A stretch of DNA of 64,000 nucleotides from Philhelius pedissequus (GCA_910595825.1 OU343161.1:129651929-129715928); one strand, 5' to 3'; counted from the stretch's first letter, positions 10,975 to 22,274 are shown. Notes: a model not told the origin generated them from the sequence alone. Translations and numbers: made by a program.

Positions 10975-11480
10975 AGTTAACCGATTTTTACCATCTTTGG
11001 TTGCTTTTTTATTTTCATAATGGCTGTTTCTCACATTTTCAATACTTTGTAAAACCTCCACGATTTGAAATTACATCGAACACTTGACTTTTAAGAGAAT
11101 CATACAGTTTTGATTAAATAATCTGATCAAATCTAAGACCAGTGCCCATGTTCTGTAACTCAGGCGATAACTTTTCCTCACTTAACGTCTCTAGAAAAAT
11201 GTGTTTCTTTGTATTGAGGCGATGCCTTAAATGTTTAATTTGTTTGACTGGGATTTTCCAATGGAAGGCGATAAATTGAAAAAGTCATTTTAGCATCTTA
11301 ATAACAAAACAATTTTTTTTTGTTTTTCGACTATTTTTATTGATTCGAAAGTTACAGAACCCTGGCCCTGGCTTTAATTGCGCCTCACAGATTTCTTCAT
11401 AAATTTGATGGGTGAGCCATTCCCAAAGGTTTTCAATTATGTTAAGATCAATATTGAGTATGGTGGCCACAGTAACAATT
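10975..11480 (-). pseudogene. Tc1-like transposase C-terminal relic
   Basis: The minus strand encodes LNIDLNIIENLWEWLTHQIY, which matches the SPDLNPIENLW segment around the third catalytic residue (Glu) of Tc1/Tc3-type transposases. Further down, LYDSLKSQVFDVISNRGG and FTKY resemble the usual C-terminal end of this group. Frames shift and stops occur between the two parts. This family (DNxIEN) is distinct from the DD41D mariners in the window. No terminal repeat was found. Confidence 0.65.
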
Positions 11481-11639
11481 CCACATTTTAACTGACGAAA
11501 ATTTTGTTAATAACGTACGCATTATTGATTGGATCATTATATTGTTGTAAGCTATCTTATGGTTTAATAAATTGCTTACCAAAATATGAAATTCACGTCA
11601 TTTTGGGAGAAGGCAGGACTACAATAGCTCAAGCACCGC

Positions 11640-11790
11640 AAAATAATAGCGGATTTTTTTTAGAAGAGCCTAATACAAGAATTTCTTACTATAGGTGGGG
11701 GGATGTCTATCTCTCACCGTTTTGCCGGGAGGGGCAATTTCATAAAAAACAGTACTAAAAATTGAAAAAAATATTCAAAAATAACGGTAA
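11640..11790. repeat. Dispersed repeat, pair with 13690-13840
   Basis: Shared order of words with 13690-13840: TTAATACA-like start, ACGGGG/GGGGG-TCTATCTC, then GCGGGAGGGTCAAT-like and AACGGTAATA/AACGGCAACAC, ending in ACTTACAATA. The two lie on either side of the LINE at 12140-13688. Non-coding. Confidence 0.5.
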
Positions 11791-12389
11791 TATGGTAATA
11801 CTTACAAATAAGTGCTTTAACTTTTTGAGGCCTATACATTAATCTATTATTTAATTTTTAAATCAAGTGAAATCTATGCACAGTTTTTGAAAAAAAAAAC
11901 GAGTTTTAAGTTTTGGAAAATATGAAAAAAGGTTTGAAGAGTAATTTTTCAAAACTCTAAATATATAATATTTATAATAATTTTTTTCTTTCGAAACTCG
12001 ATTAATTCTTAATCAAAAACTGAAAACTATATGATTTTATGTATTCTAGTTTTTGAGAAAATGGAAAATTACTAAAACTACTTATTTTATGAGATTTGTT
12101 TTTTGTGTATTTACGGTGATCTCACCGAGGGGAGAGAACGATTTTTGATTGATTATTATTGATTTTTTTTTATTGATTTATTGATTTTTATTCAGTACAA
12201 TAATATAATTTGCATAATACATATCTTACAAAAATCATTTGGACATGGCTTTTGCCGACTGCCAGATTGAGAATTCTTTAATACTTTAACAAATAACATG
12301 TTTCTTTAATTTTTTAAATTAACAAGTTTTATATATCATTTCGTCTTAAAGAACAACAATGAATAACTAATCAGCATCAAAAAAGTTCT

Positions 12390-12886
12390 TCAATTATTCG
12401 GTTGTGATACCTTAACGCGATTTTACGGAACTGGAACAGACTCGATACATTCATCTAATTCAGGTGGAATATAACTTCATCAGCAGTTAGGAAATCTTTC
12501 CCGAAAACACATCTTCTCGTTTCCCTTAAAGTTGGACACTTTTCTAAGAAATGCACCACATCTTCTCTCTCCATCATGTTGCATAAACTGCAAATCACTG
12601 GAAGGTCAGCTCTGTGTGGTACATAGTTTGGATTGAGGATCTCACCGCGCAGTCTAATCATCATGGATATTTCATCGATAGTAAGTTCATCACGGAAGTA
12701 GTTCGCATGTGCTAAATTATGGCTCAACTGGCAATAAATCGTTCGATACAAGGAGTTCGAAGCCTCTTCTATGTACACAGTTCTAATTTTTTCATCCACC
12801 TTAGCAATTAGTTGGTACATGTCGGTTTTTAATTTTTTGATATCTTCAACGTTACAGTTCAGATCCATTCCGCAATCTAATGCCAA
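12390..12886 (-). pseudogene. LINE ORF2 C-terminal Cys/His domain
   Basis: Continues the reverse transcriptase relic. YFRDELTIDEISMMIRLRGE is followed by a C-x2-C-x12-H-x4-C motif (CSLCNMMEREDVVHFLEKCP), typical of the C-terminus of many LINE proteins and likely nucleic-acid binding. A TAG stop at 12457-12455 interrupts the frame; readable sequence continues afterwards (FQFRKIALRYHNRIIEELF), so the original protein probably ended near 12380. The same segment occurs in degraded form near 34850-34990. Confidence 0.8.
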
Positions 12887-12921
12887 ATCAAGCCATTCTT
12901 CATACCACCCGCTGTTTGCAT

Positions 12922-13688
12922 TTATTGCTTTGAGGGCCGCTTTTTTGCCAAACGATTGTCTCCTAAACTCAAGATCCTAGTGATGTAATTTACCTGCATC
13001 TTCAATATTTTAATAAAGAGTGGTGAAATTCCTGTTTCAAGCATTATTAAATAGTTTGGTGTATTCGCGGGTAAATGGAATGATCTTTTGTTATAAAATC
13101 GGAGTAACTTTTCCACTGTCTCGTATCTCTTACTTTCCCAAGTTTGCGCAGCGTAAAACATAATGGATTCCGCTACCGATTCAAATATTTTAAATTTGCA
13201 ACTGTGAGCTATAGATTTGTTGTTGAAACAGCTCTTCCAAGTAAGATTTATAGCCATTTTTGCTTTGTTCAATTTTTCATTTAGGCGTTTTTCCATACTT
13301 AAATTCTTTGTAATGTGTACGCCTAGGTATTTGAACTCCTTGACAACCTGAATCAGCTGCCCATTGTATTTCCACTTTTCGTTCAAGCAGACCTTGCCCC
13401 CGCCATTTTTAAAAATCATTACTTTGGACTTTTCTAAATTGACAATTAATCCCCAACGTATGCAGTATTCATGAAGGCGATTAATCATTAATTGACGTGA
13501 CTCTGGAGAGTATGCAAACATCACAACATCGTCAGCAAACAACAGTGCTTTTATGATCGTCCCAGCGTATTCAATACCAGCAGGTAACCATTCGATCAAA
13601 TCTTCTATGAAAAGCGCAAAAAGAAGCGGGCTGAGTGAACATCCTTGCCTCACCCCTGAGGAATATTGAAACCAATTGGATTTTTGTA
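12922..13688 (-). pseudogene. LINE reverse transcriptase fragment
   Basis: Encodes the second half of a non-LTR reverse transcriptase, which copies RNA into DNA at a nicked target site. Visible motifs: GVRQGCSLSPLLFALFIEDL (motif B), LLFADDVVMFAY with the catalytic Asp pair (motif C), LIVNLEKSKVMIF (motif D) and FKYLGVHITKNL (motif E), then a thumb region with LPANTPNYLIMLETGISPL. The open frame of 243 codons starts internally, so the fingers and the first catalytic Asp are missing. A frame break at about 12925 separates it from the C-terminal part. The long intact frame indicates a fairly young insertion. Confidence 0.9.
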
Positions 13689-13689
13689 G

Positions 13690-13840
13690 AAGGGCTTAAT
13701 ACAATCATTTTTTTTTCTACAGGAGACGGGGTCTATCTCGCTCCTTTTAGGCGGGAGGGTCAATTATCTAACAAAAAATTACTTAAATTAAAAAAAGAGA
13801 TTTGAAAGCAACGGCAACACTTACAATAAAAATATAACCA
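13690..13840. repeat. Dispersed repeat, second copy of pair with 11640
   Basis: See 11640-11790; the pair shares TCTATCTCGCTC/TCTATCTCTCACC, the GGCGGGAGGGTCAATT-like stretch and AACGGCAACACTTACAATA. Non-coding. Confidence 0.5.
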
Positions 13841-15189
13841 AACGTGTGCATTCAGTTTAAGCACTCGGAAAAACTTTAATGGCGCATTAATTATAGGCAT
13901 TACAGAGCATTATTAAGTGAATTAAACCTTGTGTCTATCCAGTGGATCAGCGGTAACTTTGAAAAAAGAGATCAAAATAACCGTTATGTGTCTCTCACTA
14001 ATCCTGAATTTATGTTTTCTCTGAGAGAATTCAATATCCTTTCAAATAAATGCAAACAAAAACAAATGGAAAATGATTCAATTTATTGGGAGAAAAGTGG
14101 CGCATCTAACTAATAACCACACTGTTAGTAATTTTATGGGTTTGGTAACACGTTAACAGTAATTTATGGAGCATAGGGTGTCGGTTAATAAATAAAATTT
14201 AAAAATGAATCAAAAACTATTTATTATTATTTTTGTCTATGTCTGTTGTTAATATTGTTAATATTTTTTTTGTTAATATAGGAATAGTATATATATGTGC
14301 CCATTATCTTAACATAAACAAAACTAACCCAAAAAATATGCAATTTTATCAAAAAGCGACAAAAATCTAATGTGCATTTGTGACAAAAACTGAAGCGAAG
14401 TAAGTGTGTTTGTTACATAACATGTGTGTCCAATTTTGAGTACTTTGAAAACTGCATTTATAGGTTTAATTTTTTACTTTACTTCCTATTAAATCGGATG
14501 TGAACAAATTAAAAAAAAATGATAAGTCTTGGTGCATTTTATTGGAAGCTAGATTAGGTAGTTACCTAAGTTAAAATTATTATCTCATTCACCTCCAACC
14601 ACAACTGGAAACTACAATGACAATTTTTATACTATATCATTATAATTTAAAAAAAAAATAAGAGTGAAACACTGCACCAAACGCCAGGTATTGATATATT
14701 CATCCGCGAGAATACGCTAAAAATAGATAAGGCATGAGGCGATGAACAAAACGCGATAACACTGGTGATAAGTTATGGATACGATCAATATAATTATGGT
14801 TTGCGTAAGTCGATGTTATACGTACAAGTAATAATCTAATTTTTGTGGCTTAGTTTTAATGACACCTTGAAACCTATAAACAGATATACCACAAGAAACT
14901 CATACACAAGTATAATTGGTAATTGTGGTCCACTTATGTAAATCGAAATTATCAAATTTCACCTCAAATTCATAATTATCAAAATCAAAAATCCTTTGAA
15001 AACAGTATTCCTACATTTTTGTACATTATATGTCATTATGTATATGTTTATGCATATTATAAAGTTTGATCAAACATATTAAATTTCGATATAAATGTGT
15101 ATGTTTGTACTGATGTGTAATTATGATAATACCGATAGTCCATCAATCAAAAATATATGTATAATTGTTGGTGGGAAATTAAATTAAAC
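13841..15189. other. AT-rich stretch without identifiable gene
   Basis: No repeat match or convincing ORF. The 60-codon ORF at 13931-14113 has no recognisable domain. Confidence 0.5.
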
Positions 15190-15955
15190 TAATACCTAAT
15201 GTCAAACAAGGATTCCGACAAGGTGATGCGCAATCGTGCGATTTCTTCAACATAATAGTTGATAGAATTGCAAGAAACTCCCAAGTTAACCGTACTGGCA
15301 CAATTTGTTTCAAGTCTGAGCAATTGCACAGACGAGATAAGCCGCTGGTATGGGTCTGGGTTATTTTTTAATACGTATTACAAAAACAACACGAGATTCA
15401 GGTTTCTGTCGGTGTTTCTATCAGGGTTTGCTAAGATTGGTATTAAATTCGTGGAACAGAGGGCACATAACTCAGATCGTTTTATTTTCACGGGGTGAAC
15501 CATATGGGTTATTGGCGATAATAAAACACGGCTATAGACATCATTGATAGAACCCAGCGAGCTGTCACTGGAGCGTTTGCTAACTATGAATCTGAAGCTG
15601 CTAAGATGGGACTATAGCAGTCAAGTACCTGCTGTCTACAAAAAGGGAAACACCATACCGGCAGAATGGACAAAACGTCACAATAGACAGATACAACTTT
15701 GATGTAGTTAGGGACTTTGTCTACCTCGGATTCGCAATAAAATCTAACAACATCTCGTTAGAACTTTAGCGAAAATAACTCTTGCCAATCGCTGTTCCTA
15801 TGGGCTAGGATGGCAATTGCGTATAGTAAAGCCATCTCTCGATAAAAAGGAGACTATCTGCGTTAACGAGCGTTGGGGTAGAACGTACAACTATGAACTT
15901 TACAAGCTGTACAGCGACATTGACCTGGTAAACAATATTTAAAAAAAATACGTAT
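15190..15955 (+). pseudogene. LINE reverse transcriptase relic, interrupted (copy G)
   Basis: Plus strand. PNVKQGFRQGDAQSCDFF and NIIVDRIARNSQVNRTGT correspond to motif B and following residues of a non-LTR reverse transcriptase. After an interruption, AIDIIDRTQRAVTGAFANYE and, in changing frames, YNFDVVRDFVYLGFAIKSNN (motif E region) continue the same protein. The last parts (NYELYKLYSDIDLV-like) match the protein's tail. The catalytic YADD segment is missing at the interruption (about 15320-15535). This family differs from copies A/B and C/D. Confidence 0.75.
15330..15535. mobile_element. Small insertion inside LINE copy G
   Basis: About 200 non-LTR-unrelated bases between the KSEQL and AIDII parts of the reverse transcriptase. 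The right end GCGATAATAAAACACGG carries the dispersed terminal motif ACCGYGTTTTRTTGG (as its complement) also seen at 3905, 5945 and 26350. The left end AAGCCGCTGGTATGGG could be its partner, but the inverted repeat is weak. The removed catalytic segment implies a deletion at insertion or later. Confidence 0.5.
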
Positions 15956-15959
15956 GTAA

Positions 15960-16400
15960 CGTTTAATACGGCTAGGTTACGTTAGTCCAGGCGAGTTTTC
16001 TTACAATTTTCTTTTACAGTTCACTGGGGGTGGGGTCATTAGTAGTCTAGGTTTAAGTTTTCGGGAAAATCGTGCTGTAGCTTCAGTAGCCATTTTGAAT
16101 TTAATGAAAATCTTATTTTGGCTAATAACTTCGGCATTTTTTTGAATTCGGACAAAAGTAATTAAGGTAAAACTTGTAGGAAATTTAATTTTCTACAACT
16201 TTACTCTTAATATTTTTTTCCAGAAAAGTTACCGTTCGCGAAATATTAAGAAAAACTATTTTGGGGATTGTGACCCCCTTCTGGGACTATGAAATATTAA
16301 TTCGTAAAATTTGCTTTTATAGTTTGTTGCGGGGGGGGATCATTAGTCCTCTAAATATCGGTTTTCGGGAAAATACTGCGGGAGCCAGAGACGTATACAG
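15960..16400. repeat. Two diverged direct repeats
   Basis: GGGGTGGGGTCATTAGTAGT followed by TTTTCGGGAAAATCGTGC (about 16025-16075) recurs as GGGGGGGATCATTAGTCCTC and TTTTCGGGAAAATACTGC (about 16330-16380). Period about 305 bases. No ORF that I trust. Confidence 0.6.
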
Positions 16401-16820
16401 CATCATTTTTCGAGACGGCTCGGCTGGTCAAAAATATATCTATTTTTTTTTTAATCAAAAAAACAATTTTTTGAATACATAATTTGAGTTTGCAGTTTAA
16501 CTAATACTTTTAGGAGGCATTTTCATAAAATAAATACAAATTTTTTTATTCGGTCCATCCTATAGTGTAATGATAAAGTCGAAATATAAAAAGTGGTTCT
16601 ATGGTAAGTACCGTTAATAAGTACGCAAAGTAAAACATTTTATTTACTTAAAAGTTCTTGGAGTCGTTTTTGAGAAATAATTTTTTTGTTAACTGTTTTT
16701 TTTTTTGTTAACATTTGCATGGGAGGTACCATTGTTTTTTATTTTAGGAAAATATTTTTTTTTAACTATTCAAAAAAGTCTATTGAGTCGTTTTCGAAAT
16801 TTTGAGTTTTCAAAGAAAAC
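16401..16820. repeat. Dispersed repeat module with GTTAATAAGTACGCAAA
   Basis: GTACCGTTAATAAGTACGCA and CATGGGAGGTACCATTG recur, as complement, at 22950-23120 and again around 52080-52140 and 52910-52940. Non-coding, A/T-run rich, part of the unclassified dispersed family. Confidence 0.5.
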
Positions 16821-17656
16821 GCACGACTGGATAGCACGAACTTTCTCTTATCACTTTCTCTGATCACACCATAAACACAAGATTTTTAGTAAAAACAGCG
16901 ATATAGGTAGATACTATAGGGCAAGTTTTGCATTTTAAAAAAATCAAATTCTAGATTTCAAACTTGATATTACGATGATGTAGAACACGAAAAAAGTCGG
17001 TCCCGCAATTCCTTCTGCCTGTATTTCTGTTGATCGATGTACAGCCTAAACACCTGAAGCGTTTTCTTTAAACTTGGTATTTAAGCATTTTAAGTAATTA
17101 TCTTAGATATGTTTTTGAATCTTTTTTTTTAGGCCCAAAAATAACGGTACCTGCCATACAATTGTTCGTGCCATCTTAATTATCTCGAAAAAGGCTTTAT
17201 TGATTTTAATTTAAAAAAATATGTGCACTACTATAGGCACATTCAACATTTTGGTCAGAATTTATTTAAATATTTTTCATAAGCAGGACCCCAGATTTCA
17301 ATAAAAATGTTAATACAGGAGGTCCTTCAAATTCAAAATAATACTGCTATCCAAAATTTCCGAAAAACTTTTTTTTTAATTTTTGAAAAATAAAAATATT
17401 TTTTTTGGAAAATTCTGAATTTCGAAAACTGAAGGACGATGTTTTTCGAAATTTTGTTTTCAAGCTAATATTATTAAATATTTACAATTATCATACACAT
17501 TTTTTTTTAGAAAAAAATATAGGAAATTTTGTATATAAAAAATTAAGTGAAAAACGACTTTAAAAATATATTTAACTGTTTCTACGAAGAAAGAAAAAAA
17601 CCTTGTGCATACGATGTGATCAAACATAAGAACAAGTACGTGCGATCCAGTCATGC
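16821..17656. mobile_element. Element with long terminal inverted repeats (unclassified)
   Basis: Left end GCACGACTGGATAGCACGAA continues through TGATCACACCATAAACAC and AAGATTTTTAGTAAAAACAG. The right end, on the minus strand, reads GCATGACTGGATCGCACGTA, then TGATCACATCGTATGCAC, AAGGTTTTTT and GTAGAAACAG. This is an imperfect inverted repeat of at least 80 bases bounding about 835 bases. The interior holds the CTGCCTGTATTTCTGTTGAT-type module. No transposase is encoded, and I cannot fix a target duplication. Confidence 0.6.
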
Positions 17657-17920
17657 ATTTTATGTACTTAATTGTGTATATGTAAACAAAAATTCTTAAA
17701 TAAAAAAATATATTGGTTTGGCAATTTTAAATTGAATATTCAAAATCCAAAAGAAACTATGTTTTGAAAATGTTGGTATTCAGTATTATTTAGAATTTAA
17801 AGAGCCTTCTATATAAACATTTTAGTTGAAATCCGTGGAGCCGTTTATAAAAAAAGTGAAAATAGAGAAATATCGGTATGGCAGGTACCATATCATTACA
17901 AAATATGTAAAATCAAATAC

Positions 17921-18045
17921 ACGACTAGATCGCACGTACTTACTTTTATGTTCGATCACATCATTAGTTGGAACGGTTAAATATATTTTTAAAGTCATTT
18001 TATACTAAATTCTTTAATTTAAAAAAAAATGGTATGACTATTTTA
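17921..18045 (-). repeat. Dispersed long-inverted-repeat family, end module
   Basis: ACGACTAGATCGCACGTACT, then GTTCGATCACATCATTAG and TTAAATATATTTTTAAAGTC match the right end of the element at 16821-17656, read on the minus strand. Confidence 0.6.
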
Positions 18046-18125
18046 TGTATATAATATATATCTATATATATATATGTATATATAGGCTTACAAATGTTAT
18101 ATATGTGCACTATACATACATATGT
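18046..18125. repeat. AT-type microsatellite
   Basis: Interrupted TA/TATG repeats (TATATCTATATATATATATG and similar). Confidence 0.8.
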
Positions 18126-18150
18126 ATTTATGAGAGCCGTTTTCGAGATA

Positions 18151-18616
18151 GATTTTTGTTTATAATCTACACGCGCTCAAGGGATTATACTACCCTTTTA
18201 ATGTTTCAACACTGCGCGCGCGTGAGATTGAGGAAGAAAAAGAATGATAGGAAAGATGTGTGGCGCGATGTTCTGAGACTGTAGGTGGTTGTTGTCTCAG
18301 ACTCTTACTCCAGGGATGGCGGCTGAATTAATGCGGAGAAATTTAGGTGTCTTATTTATCTATCTCCCTTATAATTCGCATTCATTTTTTCATTCTTTGT
18401 CATATTTTATCGGTATACTAGTCTTAGTCAATCACATGATGTTAGTTCTATGCCTAAACAGCATGTAATGAGTAAACCAGCAACTCATTGTATGACATTT
18501 TATTTTTAGAATTGGTTTTTAATGGAAAAATAAGAGGACATAGATTACGGCAGGGATCGAACCTGTGACCATGAGGTTGACAGGCGAACACACAACTATC
18601 GCGCCACGGCCACCCC
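18151..18616 (-). mobile_element. tRNA-derived SINE (type A, copy 1)
   Basis: Minus strand. Head GGGGTGGCCGTGGCGCGATA with a B box GGTTCGATCCC, and a body shared with the copies at 47780 and 60031 (for example TTTTTCCATTAAAAACCAAT, TTACTCATTACATGCTGTTT, CCGCCATCCCTGGAG). The tail has AACATTAAAAGGGTAGTATA and ATCCCTTGAGCGCGTGTA, then an A-rich end. That tail is like the 3' end of the LINEs at 30855-30920 and 42975-43045. Transcription would be by Pol III from the internal A/B boxes; mobilisation would depend on a partner LINE. Confidence 0.85.
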
Positions 18617-18689
18617 AAAGCTGGTAGAAAAAATTGTATGTCAGGTAACGTTAATTTTTTAGCTAAAAAATCTCTTCAAAAATCTATTT

Positions 18690-18790
18690 CAGATAATCCC
18701 CTAATACGCGTAAATACCAAGTTTAAAGAAAATCGCTTAAGCCGTTTAGGTTGTAGATCGTTGTACAGACAGACAGACGGAATTACGGGG
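18690..18790 (-). repeat. Dispersed repeat head module
   Basis: Complement reads AATTCCGTCTGTCTGTCTGT, then AAACGGCTTAAGCG and TTTAAACTTGGTATTTACG, matching 17010-17090. It directly adjoins the 16-bp array. Confidence 0.55.
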
Positions 18791-19310
18791 GGTTGGGATC
18801 AGAACCCCGAAAACCGAAATCCCGAAAACCCAAAATCCCGAAAATCAAAAATCCCGAAAACCCAAAACCCCGGAAATCCAGAATACCGAGAATCCAGAAT
18901 CCCGGAAACTCAGAATCCCGAAAATCCAGAATCCCGAAAACCCAAAATCCCGAAAACCCAGAATCCCGAAACCCCAAAATCCCGAAAACCCAAAATTCCG
19001 AAATCCCGAAAGCGGAATCACGAACAATTATATAAAACAAAAAATTCACGCAAATATTTCATTTTATTATAATTTTTCAGGATTCCGATTTCGTTTAATC
19101 CTATTTCTTTTATATGATTATTATTATTGTTAAATTCTGTTTGTTTAATGCGACTATTTTCCTTTCGTTCAATAAAAGTTTCACTGAGCAGACAATTTTG
19201 AAATTTTTTTATTTTTTCCATTTTATATTCGGGATTTTGGCCTTTCTGGATTTTGAGTTTTCTGGATTCTGGGTTTTCGGGATTTTGGGTTTTCGGGATT
19301 GTGTCCGTCT
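18791..19310. mobile_element. Foldback-like element: inverted arrays of a 16-bp unit
   Basis: Left array 18800-19015: about 13 copies of GAAAACCCAAAATCCC (variants with CAGAATCCC). Right array about 19230-19305 carries about five copies in the opposite orientation (GGGATTTTGGGTTTTC). A spacer of about 205 bases lies between. Long inverted repeats built from short tandem units are characteristic of Foldback elements. The repetitive proteins (NPENPKSRK...) read from it on both strands result from a stop-free 16-base period and are not genes. Confidence 0.65.
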
Positions 19311-20309
19311 CCCAATTACGGGCCACAATTGTTTGGTGCTCTTTATCATCATAATGTTAGGTTCGATTAAAATCTCTAGCTCGATTTCTTTTACAAATGC
19401 ACAACTTTCCCTATAGTACCTTTACCTATACCGCAATTAAAAATCGAAGTAAAAACGACGAGCTGGAGGGACAACTGGAATTTTCACAAGTCAATAATTA
19501 CGCGCTTTTCTCGAAATGAAGTTTAAAAAGAGAAAGTTCCGTTTTTTATTGTTGCATCTATACTTAATAAAAATATAGCTTGGATTTTCATATTGATGAA
19601 AAGAGGTGGTTATTGATATTACTAATATGGTAATTGAACCGATCAAAGTATTGACAATCGATCTTATATGAAAACAGTAATAACAGTAGTTGTTTTTTTT
19701 TCATATACCGTTTTTCTTTATTTTCTTAATTTATATCACGGTTTTCATATTGATACTCGCGATTGTTAATCCGACAAATGGAAGTTGTCAATCATCATAT
19801 AGAAAATCGCGATCATAGGTATTGAAAATCACAAATTGAGAACTGAACATTTTCTTATTACCAATTGCCATCATCCAATGCGAAAATTAACTTTTCATGT
19901 TGATGATTTTATTTTTTCATATTCTTGTTCTGAAAGTTTTCACACATTTGTGGGACTAATTTATCACAGAGAAATACGTACTCAGATTTAATATAAATCC
20001 TTCAGTGGAAAACTACTGCAGTTAATTCAGACCCGAAGCTACATAAGCAACAACAAATTATAGAGCTTCAAAATTCTACTCACTGCGAGTCAGAACTATC
20101 TAAAAAATTAATTTAAAATCTAACAAAATACATATTTATGAAATTTATGAAAACACTCTTAATATTGCACATTTTCATTTATACATACTTACTAAGTACG
20201 CAAAATTTATAATGCCAATATTTAAAAATAATAGGTGTTTAATTGTTTTAAGCTTTCCATTGATTCTCTCATTTGTGTAACATTTTTTCCGAATTTTAAT
20301 TTTTTTTTG
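19311..20309. other. No identifiable gene or repeat
   Basis: AT-rich. Words such as GATTGACAACTTCC/ATTGACAATCGATC recur loosely, but I could not define a unit. No coding sequence recognised. Confidence 0.5.
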
Positions 20310-20460
20310 TGACCTTTAGTCCAAATTATGCGTTTCGCCCAGGTACTACAGTTGGGCTCATCAGTTAGATGATGTAGTAGCCTTCTAACACGCATAATAT
20401 TAGTCGATGGCTACCGACACAAATAAAATGTACAGATTTCAAACACTGTGAATTATATTT
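20310..20460 (-). repeat. Small repeat carrying the hammerhead, copy 2
   Basis: Inverted relative to 10005-10165, with alignable flanks on both sides of the ribozyme (AATATAATTCACAGTGTTTG upstream, TTTGGACTAAAGGTC downstream, read on the minus strand). No ORF. The downstream side is followed by an A run (plus-strand T run at 20300-20308). Confidence 0.65.
20325..20398 (-). ncRNA. Hammerhead ribozyme motif, copy 2 (best core)
   Basis: Minus strand, 5' to 3': stem III arm ATTATGCGT (20398-20390), cleavage-position base (20389), stem I arm TTAGA, 14-base loop, TCTAA, CTGATGA (20364-20358), stem II GCCC/GGGC around a 13-base loop, GAAA (20336-20333), stem III arm CGCATAAT. Stem III is perfect over nine pairs including the A-U pair next to the cleavage site; stem I has five pairs and stem II four. 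The known hammerhead consensus (CUGANGA, GAAA) is met. The only deviation is G at the cleavage position, where A, C or U is required; copy 1 has C there. Loop I TACTACA complements loop II TGTAGTA. With stems I and II closed it is type III. Confidence 0.85.
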
Positions 20461-20469
20461 TTCTAGGGA

Positions 20470-22270
20470 AATTCGGTCGAATTGAACAAAAGCAATACCT
20501 ACGTTCATGCGTTTGTATTGATTTTACATTTCTTCTTAATTTTTTTTTTCTGAACTGTATGCTGATGCTCTACCAAAAACATTTTACACATTTTTGAGAA
20601 CCATTCAACTTCTTGAACAAAAACAATAATACAAAAATCATATATTTATAAAGACAGCAGCTGTATACCAAGAATACATCGAATTCAAAACAACCAATCA
20701 GAAATTTATTTTGAGAAAATGCCAAGCACCCCGCAAAGACACAACCAAACAAAATTAAAATGTTAATAACAATATTTTGAATTCGTAAGGCAGTTGGGGC
20801 GCAACATCAATAAAATAAATCCACTTGTATCAAGAGACCAAAGATTTCAACATAAACAAACGACAAAAAGAATCCATTGAATTAAGATGATTAAAAACGA
20901 AAAAAAAGATAACATGGAGTTCTCCAAGAAGAATTGGTGAGTGGCAAAATAAGTTTGAAATCATATTACCTCGTAGTAACATGGTGAATTCGCCAAAACC
21001 CTCCTAAATATCCATCTAAAAGCCACAATGCAACTGAAGAGAAAGAAGACCTGAAGAAGATCAAAACCTTAAAAGCCACTAAAAAAAAAACACACACAGA
21101 ACAGATATATAACTTCTGATTCTTTTGCGATGGTTTCAGCAGCAGTTAAATGCGCGTTTATTGCCCGTACTTACTACGGATGAGCTACAGATACTAAAGG
21201 TATATAAGAACCTGCCGCAATCATCAATTGAGCAATACTTACGACGGGACTGTGGGATCGCGATGAAGTTCTAGAGAACAAAAAAAATATATCTGTAACT
21301 TGGATTAAATCTGTTGTTCTCGTTGTGGTGCAGAAAAGAAAAAAATATTTTAAAAGTGAATCAACCCTTAAAAATTTGTATTCCCTTTTTTTTGGTATAA
21401 AATTTTCAATAATTCCCCACACAAATAAATCTGACAGTGAAGTGAAGTTTCTTTTGTGTTAATACAATTTTTCAATAAGGATTCAAGGATATTCCATGTT
21501 TCAAGTGTCATTTAACGTACGAATAATACATATATTTGAGAAATTTATTTTGGATAAACAAAAACATTTAGAAAATAATTAAATAGAATTTCTAAGGACA
21601 TTTTTTCAACACCTTTCAAGGATTTTCAACTGATCAATCACAGACCAACACCAGTTCTAATAATCGACTGAATACAATTTCACATAAGTCTCAACAAGTA
21701 AGTTTGCCTAAAAGAACAACCCAAAATTGATTCCGACTACATTTTTTGCCGTTTGGAAAGTAAGATTTTTAAAAGCTCAACATATGTACATCTTCACTTC
21801 AGGATAATAAATCAATCAAGTCGAGACTGGAACAAGCCAAAAGAGTATTAGTATCAGTAATTTAAGGAGTTATGTTTACTCATGAGTTTGTCCATATGTT
21901 ACTTACTGTGTATTATGCACATTTCTTAAAGCAAATATTGGTTTCAGAAAAAAAAACATTTGATTCTTTTATAATCTAAATAAACTTCGGTACATATATA
22001 CGAAAATATATATTTATGTAAATAAATATATATGTACCACTTCAATAAAATCTTATGAATATTAGCTAATTTTTTATGAACATTATTTTGTAAGCTCAAA
22101 GATAAACTATATGGATTTGAAGACAAATCTAAAGGACCAAAGATAACGGTTCCTATCATATCCTACCCTTTATGTAAACAATATTATTCTAGAAAACGAC
22201 TTCATCGAGCTTAATAAGAAAAAACATATCAGTGATTTTTCCTTTTGATAGGTAGGTACATATATTAGTA
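20470..22270. other. No identifiable gene
   Basis: AT-rich and without a match to other parts of the window. ORFs at 20570-20752 and 21174-21422 (minus) are short and carry no recognisable motif. Confidence 0.45.
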
Positions 22271-22274
22271 GTTA

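Larger units (their letters stand above)
12140..13688 (-). mobile_element. 5'-truncated LINE (copy C)
   Basis: Minus-strand non-LTR retrotransposon. It begins inside the reverse transcriptase at about 13688 (SNWFQYSSGVRQGC) and ends in an A-rich, ATCAATAAT-like tail near 12140-12195. The two coding pieces are listed separately. The same family is present at 34550-37350 and probably 44398-45955. Short TAA/ATCA tails rather than pure poly(A) are seen in RTE-like LINEs, but I would not assign a clade from this alone. Confidence 0.85.

Noticed and set aside
16821..17656. LTR retrotransposon
   Set aside because: The ends are inverted, not direct, repeats, and there is no gag-pol coding, primer-binding site or polypurine tract.
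18638..19072. Proline/lysine/arginine-rich repeat protein read from both strands
   Set aside because: The 16-base period cycles through all three frames without stops; the proteins are by-products of the tandem array.
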